Shown: positions 5,340 through 9,496 of the stretch, one piece after another | Layout of the letters: the number at the start of each line of letters is the position of its first letter | Position numbering within the stretch: position 1 is the first letter of the stretch | DNA from: Candidatus Woesearchaeota archaeon | GTDB lineage: Archaea > Nanobdellota > Nanobdellia > Woesearchaeales > GW2011-AR9 | NCBI GenBank assembly: GCA_016179995.1 | Contig: JACPCC010000120.1 | Location: forward strand, 1 to 9,496 | Reading direction: 5' to 3' | DNA: 9,496 nucleotides | Translations under genes and position numbers: made by a program | The notes under the pieces: model-generated | Databases searched by the model: none | Told to the model about the DNA's origin: nothing | Seen by the model: the letters and a program-made list of their open reading frames with translations, nothing else

Positions 5340-5816
5340 ATGGACCAGATCACACTACTTAAACAAAAAGGAAGAACTGTTTTAGGACTAGCTAGCTTGC
5401 TTTTGAGCACTTCTATCAGCACTAGTGCTTTAGCTGAAGAAAAATTTGATTTAGTTAAGTACGAAGAGAACGGATGGAAAGTTACTTCTTATCATGTCCA
5501 AGATAATGGGAAACATATTCGCCACGTTAAAGAAACAGATTGGAATGGAGATGGTTTAGTAGATGAAATTACTGAATCAATTACTGGGAGCGAGGGTTTG
5601 ATGAGCAAACTTAAAAGAACATATCATTGTAATGATGGTCCGCATAAAGGTTTAACATATATTAGTACAACCACTTTTTTACCCAACAGAGAAGGATTCA
5701 TCATTTTAGATGAGACAGATTTTAATGGGGATGGTAAGATAGATAAAACAGAGAAATATTTTAGATCAGGAGTTACTGGAGAAGAAAAGAAATTACTATT
5801 GGATGACCTTTCTTAA
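5340..5816 (+). CDS. Secreted protein with two EF-hand-like calcium-binding loops
   Basis: The 158-residue product begins with a Sec-type signal peptide: a basic start (KQKGR), a hydrophobic core (VLGLASLLLSTSIS), and a likely cut after SALA at residue 32. The mature part contains two calcium-loop sequences. DWNGDGLVDEIT (67-78) has Thr at the last ligand position. DFNGDGKIDKTE (127-138) matches the 12-residue EF-hand loop fully. Each is preceded by ET and sits about 60 residues from the other, suggesting an internal duplication. One Cys (97) is present in the mature protein, so no intramolecular disulfide is expected. It is probably exported and binds calcium outside the cell. No enzymatic motif was seen, and similar loops occur in dockerin-like and other secreted proteins. 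It has its own leaderless-type promoter. Confidence 0.85.
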   Translation: MDQITLLKQKGRTVLGLASLLLSTSISTSALAEEKFDLVKYEENGWKVTSYHVQDNGKHIRHVKETDWNGDGLVDEITESITGSEGLMSKLKRTYHCNDGPHKGLTYISTTTFLPNREGFIILDETDFNGDGKIDKTEKYFRSGVTGEEKKLLLDDLS

Positions 5817-5873
5817 GTAACCATCCTAAGTAAAAAGTTCATTTGCAATATGCTTTATTGAGATTAATAATTA

Positions 5874-5881
5874 TTATAAAT
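5874..5881 (+). promoter_or_regulatory. TATA-like box for the gene at 5903
   Basis: TTATAAAT centred about 26 bases before the ATG at 5903, again predicting a leaderless transcript. A second, weaker match (GTATAAT, 5885-5890) is too close to the start to serve. Confidence 0.6.
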
Positions 5882-5902
5882 CGTGTATAATTCTACCAAA
5901 AA

Positions 5903-6331
5903 ATGGAACACTTAAGAGATTTTAAACCGAGTAATAGAAGAACAACAGAATACCAAACTCTTTGTGAAGATAACAGTGAATTAATCAAAAAATGTATAAA
6001 TTTAGCAATAGATACGGATAAAGTGGAATTGCTTCAAGAATTAGACTCCAGATATAAAGGGGTGGGCAGATTATATTCTAATGATGGTTTAGAAATAAAA
6101 GTATTTAGCTCTTTTGGAACTGCAAATTATGTTATTGTCAATTATCAAGGAGAAAAAGTATTAGCTGCCAGCCATGAGTATAATTTCATAGACTTAGATG
6201 ATGAGGATTCTGAAGAACCAACGGAATATTTAGATATTGGAAGATTAATACCGGGAGAATGGGTTAGAGTAGTAGAAAAACAGTATAAAAAACATTTTTC
6301 CAGAAACCCCATAGAAGTAATAATATTGTAA
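5903..6331 (+). CDS. Uncharacterised 142-residue soluble protein
   Basis: Family not recognised. There is no signal peptide and no membrane helix. The first 50 residues look helical and charged, the middle (about 51-90) has beta-like alternation (GLEIKVFSSFGTANYVIVNY, then GEKVLAASHEY), then a very acidic loop (DLDDEDSEEPTEYLD) and a C-terminal helix (PGEWVRVVEKQYKKHF). Small alpha/beta proteins of this style are common among uncharacterised DPANN genes, which is a general resemblance and not a match. A TATA-like box 26 bases upstream supports the start. It is convergent with the next gene. Confidence 0.8.
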   Translation: MEHLRDFKPSNRRTTEYQTLCEDNSELIKKCINLAIDTDKVELLQELDSRYKGVGRLYSNDGLEIKVFSSFGTANYVIVNYQGEKVLAASHEYNFIDLDDEDSEEPTEYLDIGRLIPGEWVRVVEKQYKKHFSRNPIEVIIL

Positions 6332-6414
6332 GTTTAAACAGAAGAAGCATAGAAGAAGCATAGAAGTATGATGGAGGCATAAACTAGTAAAAAGATAAAT
6401 TAACGTTTAGAATT

Positions 6415-6822
6415 TTAATACGGATAAAAACAGTTTAAGACGGCCCGTATTTCTTCGGCTTTACATTTCTCAAATTTTTCTTTAAGTACTCCTTCATAAA
6501 CTAAAATTGTACTTAAATACATTAGAAATCTTTCTCTAACCACATCCTGTGTAAACTGATGGTCATGGTTATATAAGAGCGTTAAATAATCAGCAAGACA
6601 AGGACGGGAAATTTCTATGATCAATCTCCTATTGGAAGAATTATCGAAAGTAGCAAAACAATGGCTTTCGTTAGGTTTTTTTATAATGTATAATTCTTCT
6701 TTAATTATATTTCTAGCATATCTTACAACAATTCTAGAATCCCTGGCCAACTGACTATTGCCTTCTTCTTGAGAAGACATTCCCCGATTTAAAATGAAAT
6801 TTTCAAATATTAAGTCTAGCAT
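6415..6822 (-). CDS. Uncharacterised 135-residue protein
   Basis: Not recognised. The product is mixed charged and hydrophobic, predicted soluble, with no signal peptide or clear membrane helix. The centre (IVVRYARNIIKEELYIIKK, then RRLIIEIS) looks alpha/beta. The C-terminal half (about 75-135) is helical and contains three Cys (75, 119, 130) without a CxxC pair. The start at 6822 is supported by a TTTAAA element about 24 bases upstream (6842-6850), consistent with a leaderless mRNA. It lies on the minus strand between the broken thioredoxin-like gene and the accessory plus-strand genes. No functional claim is possible. Confidence 0.75.
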   Translation of the reverse strand: MLDLIFENFILNRGMSSQEEGNSQLARDSRIVVRYARNIIKEELYIIKKPNESHCFATFDNSSNRRLIIEISRPCLADYLTLLYNHDHQFTQDVVRERFLMYLSTILVYEGVLKEKFEKCKAEEIRAVLNCFYPY

Positions 6823-6841
6823 TTTTGTTAAACTAAATGGA

Positions 6842-6850
6842 GTTTAAATT
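6842..6850 (-). promoter_or_regulatory. TATA-like element for the gene starting at 6822
   Basis: Minus-strand AATTTAAAC, about 24 bases before the ATG and without a Shine-Dalgarno between. The match is weaker than the TATA boxes at 5309 and 5874. Confidence 0.4.
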
Positions 6851-6892
6851 AAGAAAAAAGTTAAAAAAATAAAAATAAAAATTCCAAGTTAC

Positions 6893-7889
6893 TTATGGAG
6901 TAGCACAACTAGCTACAGCCGCGCTATCTGCCCCCGTGCTCGAGCCAAATCCGGCAGAAGCCGCAGCAGAACTCAATACTTGATCACATTCAGCTGGCTT
7001 TTCTGTGAAAGCATTACATACTGCTTGTTTAATGGCTTCTGGACTACGAGCTAATTGGGCTGTTGCCCCATTAAGTATAGTAGTAGGAGAACCGCCTACT
7101 CCTTTTTTACGAGCATTGGCTACTTCTGCATCGTAAAGTTAAGTAGTCAAAGAATTTAGCAGGGTATAATTTATTAATACACAATTGTCTCTCTGCTTCT
7201 TTCTCTTCATGTGGGCCGTGCATAGCCCCAATTTGCCTGATTTTAAAGTCAACTTTATTACCCAGTAATTTTACTACAGGCGCGGCGGCTTTTTCCATCT
7301 GTAATCCAAATGGACAGTAAGTAAAGACGTAAAGCTCTACTTCTGGTTTAGCGGTCTTAGGTACGTCTGTTGGCGCAGGAGGATTATTCCCATCAGATCC
7401 CGCAGAGGCGGCACTAGCATCAATCTTTAATCCTTGTGGGAAGAACAATTGCCCGTCTTTAGATATATAGGTGCTAAATTCTTGTGCTCCAACTTGGAGT
7501 TTCATAGTGTACATATTATTCTCTTCATCTACACTTTTAATTACTGCAGTTTGACCGCCCTGCATTAGATTTCCATTGACAAAAGCTAAAGCTTTCAAGC
7601 TGGCTTCTTCTTTAGATAAAGCTCCTTTAGAATATAGTCCAAAACCTTGTGTAAAGACTGAAACTATTAATAATACTAAGAGAACTCCGGCCATAACTTT
7701 CCATTTTCCAAGATTATTTGTTCCACTATTGCAACAACTATTGTCATTGGCGCACTTATGTCCTTCATGTTTGTGCTCTTCATGTTTAATTGCCTCATTC
7801 ATCGCCTCATGATTTTGTTCATGAAGTTTATTTTCTCCACCAGTATGATGGCTGCTTCCTGCAGAATGATGTTTTTTTTCTTCGCCCAT
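6893..7889 (-). pseudogene. Membrane-anchored DsbA/thioredoxin-fold protein, broken by an internal deletion
   Basis: Probably an extracytoplasmic thiol/disulfide-related protein. From ATG 7889 the product has a cytoplasmic-side tail with 10 His and 3 Cys in 53 residues, one membrane helix (about 65-82), a small beta-rich domain (about 95-157), a Gly/Pro linker (158-182), and a thioredoxin-like domain starting EVELYVFTYCPFGLQ with Cys192. Only the first Cys of the usual CxxC is present (CPFG), as is common in this archaeal group. After FFDYL near residue 250 the frame is wrong and stops at 7107. The rest of the domain is found one frame over from about 7138 down to TAA 6893-6895: LYDAEVANARKKGVGGSPTT, then the cis-Pro region and a Ser/Gly-rich Cys-containing end. 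Compared with relatives recalled from memory, some 60 residues between these parts are missing. This is therefore a deletion with frameshift, not a simple slip. Confidence 0.8.
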
Positions 7890-7897
7890 TTTTTATT

Positions 7898-7905
7898 CCT
7901 CCTTT
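7898..7905 (-). promoter_or_regulatory. Strong Shine-Dalgarno for the thioredoxin-like gene
   Basis: Minus-strand AAAGGAGG with an 8-base spacer to the ATG at 7889, the best ribosome-binding site in the window. It supports this start and shows the gene was built for leadered translation. Confidence 0.8.
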
Positions 7906-7922
7906 GATATTTTAATTATTGA

Positions 7923-7959
7923 TTAGGTATATTTTGAGGCATATATTTAGGTATATTTT
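7923..7959. repeat. 13-bp direct repeat in the promoter region of the thioredoxin-like gene
   Basis: TTAGGTATATTTT occurs at 7923-7935 and 7947-7959, a 24-base period, in the AT-rich leader of the minus-strand gene. On the minus strand each copy reads AAAATATACCTAA, which contains TATA-like sequence. It could be duplicated promoter or operator elements. Confidence 0.6.
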
Positions 7960-7998
7960 TAGATATAATATTTTTGTATATTTTATGATTGCTTGTTT

Positions 7999-8028
7999 AT
8001 ATTTAATAGTTACATATTTAATAGTTAC
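7999..8028. repeat. 15-bp perfect tandem duplication
   Basis: ATATTTAATAGTTAC occurs twice without a gap (7999-8013 and 8014-8028). Slightly further right, ATAGTTAACTAATA occurs at 8039-8052 and 8069-8082, the second copy covering the stop of the EMC3 gene. Both sit in the 187-base spacer between the EMC3 and thioredoxin-like genes. Confidence 0.8.
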
Positions 8029-8076
8029 GGCTAGTATGATAGTTAACTAATAAGACTAATGGAGACTCATAGTTAA

Positions 8077-8859
8077 CTAATAGACATTCAACAGTTTTCT
8101 TAAACCCAAACTAAAGACTATGGAAAAAATAATGTACCATCCAAGCCAACCAGGCTGCCAGCTAAAGAGTGAAAAGTCTCCCAAAGGCCGTAGCTTATTA
8201 TAATTTATCTGTAAACTTTGAATTCCTGAATCTTTATAGCTGGTGAAAGCAGGAGTATAACTAAAATCTTTGGTGATTAGAATTTTCTGGCTCTGTTCCT
8301 CTTTTCCTGCTTCTGCGCTTTCATCACCTATTTTTATAGTAAATATGTGTTCGCCGGATGAACTTTTCATCCTCCAAGTAGTTTGACTGTTTTCGATGTT
8401 CTGCTGTGCTTTAGTTAGCAATTCTGTATCTTTATCAACTACGGCTAGAGCTGCGCCATTAACTCCGGGGGCAAATTTAGCAGTAATACTATAAGCTTCA
8501 TCAGGATAAATTGGTTCGAAAGCCAAATGCGCATTCATCCAGCCAAAAAGAATGAGAACAGGCAACATAGTGATCAAAGTTGCTTTGAAAGAATGCTTCA
8601 TATAATCAAAATTAGCTTTCATCGCCTCTTTTTGGACTTTCATCATTTCAGTAGGATTATCTTTCAATTCTTTCATCTGCTTTTGAAAGTCCTTTTGCTG
8701 TTCTTTGAGACGCTTCATTTCAGCTTGGTCAGTAAAGTATTTGTAGACTAGAACAGTAACTAAAGTAATAACTAAAGAGATGATTAAGACTGCCCAGAAA
8801 GGACCTAATTTTAGTAAAGGTTGAAATACCGGGTTTAAGATAGAGTCTAAAAAAGCCAT
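8077..8859 (-). CDS. EMC3/TMCO1 family (DUF106) membrane insertase
   Basis: Archaeal member of the Oxa1 superfamily, related to YidC, EMC3, TMCO1 and GET1, which helps insert membrane proteins. The 260-residue product has the family layout: N-out start, TM1 (about 22-42), a cytoplasmic positively charged helical hairpin (about 46-88, MKRLKEQQKDFQKQMKELK, then NPTEMMKVQKEAM), TM2 (about 91-112, KATLITMLPVLILFGWM), an extracytoplasmic segment of about 120 residues, and TM3 (about 239-256) with a short basic end. The outer segment is beta-like and long relative to the shortest family members. Its stop is TAG. In many archaea the gene lies beside adk/secY and eL34; here it keeps the strand of eL34 but is separated by accessory genes. 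No clear Shine-Dalgarno was seen. Family assignment is firm; substrates are unknown. Confidence 0.92.
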   Translation of the reverse strand: MAFLDSILNPVFQPLLKLGPFWAVLIISLVITLVTVLVYKYFTDQAEMKRLKEQQKDFQKQMKELKDNPTEMMKVQKEAMKANFDYMKHSFKATLITMLPVLILFGWMNAHLAFEPIYPDEAYSITAKFAPGVNGAALAVVDKDTELLTKAQQNIENSQTTWRMKSSSGEHIFTIKIGDESAEAGKEEQSQKILITKDFSYTPAFTSYKDSGIQSLQINYNKLRPLGDFSLFSWQPGWLGWYIIFSIVFSLGLRKLLNVY

Positions 8860-9084
8860 TTTTATGTGATTTTAAGGTAATTAATCTTATTTTCATTGAA
8901 TTAATCTAATTTTAGCTTCAGTCTAGAGTATGCTTTATAAAATTTATGATAGAGCAGAATAATGATCTTTAAAGTTAGATTAAAAGGTCGTTAGGTTAAT
9001 TTTGAGAAGTGATGAAGTGAATTTTGAGGAATTTTTAAGTTAATTTTGATAATTGTTGAGTCAATAGATGCATTTGAGTAAATT
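8860..9084. other. AT-rich spacer with short repeated motifs, no gene seen
   Basis: This 225-base interval has no convincing ORF. It contains scattered copies of TTAATTTTGA and GAATTTTGA (about 8995-9050), and a minus-strand TTATAAAG near 8933-8940 that might be a promoter element for the EMC3 gene, though it lies about 75 bases from its start. Confidence 0.5.
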
Positions 9085-9496
9085 TTAGGGCCTTACTTCA
9101 CTTCTTTTTTTTCTTTTTGAAATTCTTCTGCCCTCACTATCTTTAATAATAGATTTAGGTCTAGATTTAGTCCTATCTTTAATTCTATCTTTAATTTTTT
9201 CTTCTATTTTTGGACGAAAGATATCTAATTCTAAATCTCTGCGCGCTTTAAGTACATATGGTAAAAAGTCAGTCACCATGGAGATATAACCTAAACGAGT
9301 GTCTAAACCATAATGATCTATTGCTTTTCTTCTTTCAAGAATCGAGAGTGGTTTGAGATGTTCGGAAAATAATACTTGATCCATAACTCGTGCGTATTCT
9401 TTTTTGGAGAAGTAGTAAAGATTTTTAAAGTCTTTAATTTTTTCTAGCAGAAGTTTATTTTTTTTCTTTAGAGATTCGTATCTAAAACGGATTTGA
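9085..9496 (-). CDS. C-terminal part of an uncharacterised protein (continues beyond the window)
   Basis: The frame is open to the right edge, so the ATG at 9384 need not be the start; 136 C-terminal residues are visible. The sequence upstream of that ATG (FRYESLKKKNKLLLEKIKDF, then a YYFSKKEYARVM segment) reads as a coiled-coil-like helix and joins smoothly to the rest, which favours one longer protein. The centre (about bases 9220-9390) is helical, with LSILERRKAIDHYG and MVTDFLPYVLKARRDLEL. The last 40 residues are extremely basic (KIEEKIKDRIKDRTKSRPKS and RRISKRKKRSEVRP), perhaps a nucleic-acid-binding or cytoplasmic anchoring tail. It is not adk or secY, the genes often expected next to DUF106. 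Family unknown. Confidence 0.65.
   Translation of the reverse strand, partial: QIRFRYESLKKKNKLLLEKIKDFKNLYYFSKKEYARVMDQVLFSEHLKPLSILERRKAIDHYGLDTRLGYISMVTDFLPYVLKARRDLELDIFRPKIEEKIKDRIKDRTKSRPKSIIKDSEGRRISKRKKRSEVRP

Noticed and set aside
7999..8082. CRISPR-like repeats in the spacer before the EMC3 stop.
   Set aside because: Only two copies each of two different 14-15 bp strings, with no regular unique spacers and no cas genes.
8508..8530. GGTTCGAAAGCC resembles a tRNA T-arm.
   Set aside because: It lies inside the EMC3 reading frame and no acceptor, D or anticodon stems can be paired around it.

Overview
The window reads as AT-rich archaeal chromosome. The evidence is an archaeal-type PheS/PheT pair, ribosomal proteins eL34 and eL14 (present in archaea and eukaryotes, absent from bacteria), an archaeal EMC3/DUF106 membrane insertase, and TATA-like boxes 24-28 bases before several start codons. 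The small proteins, the many unrecognised genes and the style of the thioredoxin-like protein suggest a DPANN lineage such as Woesearchaeota or Pacearchaeota. That placement is inference and was not tested.

Layout: (1) 1-2704, plus strand: the 3' half of pheS, two small membrane-protein genes coupled to it by overlaps, then pheT. (2) 2735-3769, minus strand: an unrecognised helical protein with a pentapeptide-repeat tail, convergent with pheT. (3) 3770-4238: no protein gene, but two separate stretches with clear complementary segments and T-rich 3' ends on the minus strand, proposed as structured RNAs. (4) 4239-4960, minus strand: eL34 and eL14 genes overlapping by ATGA. The eL14 tail runs into two in-frame TAA codons inside an 18-bp repeat. 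(5) 5140-6822: a likely tiny gene, a secreted EF-hand protein and two unrecognised proteins, several with leaderless-type promoters. (6) 6893-7889, minus strand: a membrane-anchored thioredoxin-fold protein with a His-rich cytoplasmic tail, broken by an out-of-frame internal deletion. (7) 8077-8859, minus strand: EMC3/DUF106 insertase. (8) 9085 to the right edge, minus strand: the C-terminal part of an unrecognised gene.

In many archaea DUF106, eL34, (cmk), eL14 and truB lie together next to secY and adk. Here DUF106 and eL34 keep order and strand, but about 3.1 kb of accessory genes separates them, some on the opposite strand, and cmk is missing between eL34 and eL14. PheS and PheT make the phenylalanyl-tRNA synthetase, eL34 and eL14 belong to the 50S subunit, and EMC3 inserts membrane proteins. 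The others look like envelope or lineage-specific functions.

Three genes carry coding anomalies within 9.5 kb: a gap of about 45 residues in PheT, the tandem TAA codons in the eL14 tail, and the deletion plus frameshift in the thioredoxin-like gene. These could be real decay or repeat-driven change, or assembly error. Read mapping would separate the two. No CRISPR array, transposase, rRNA or tRNA was seen.
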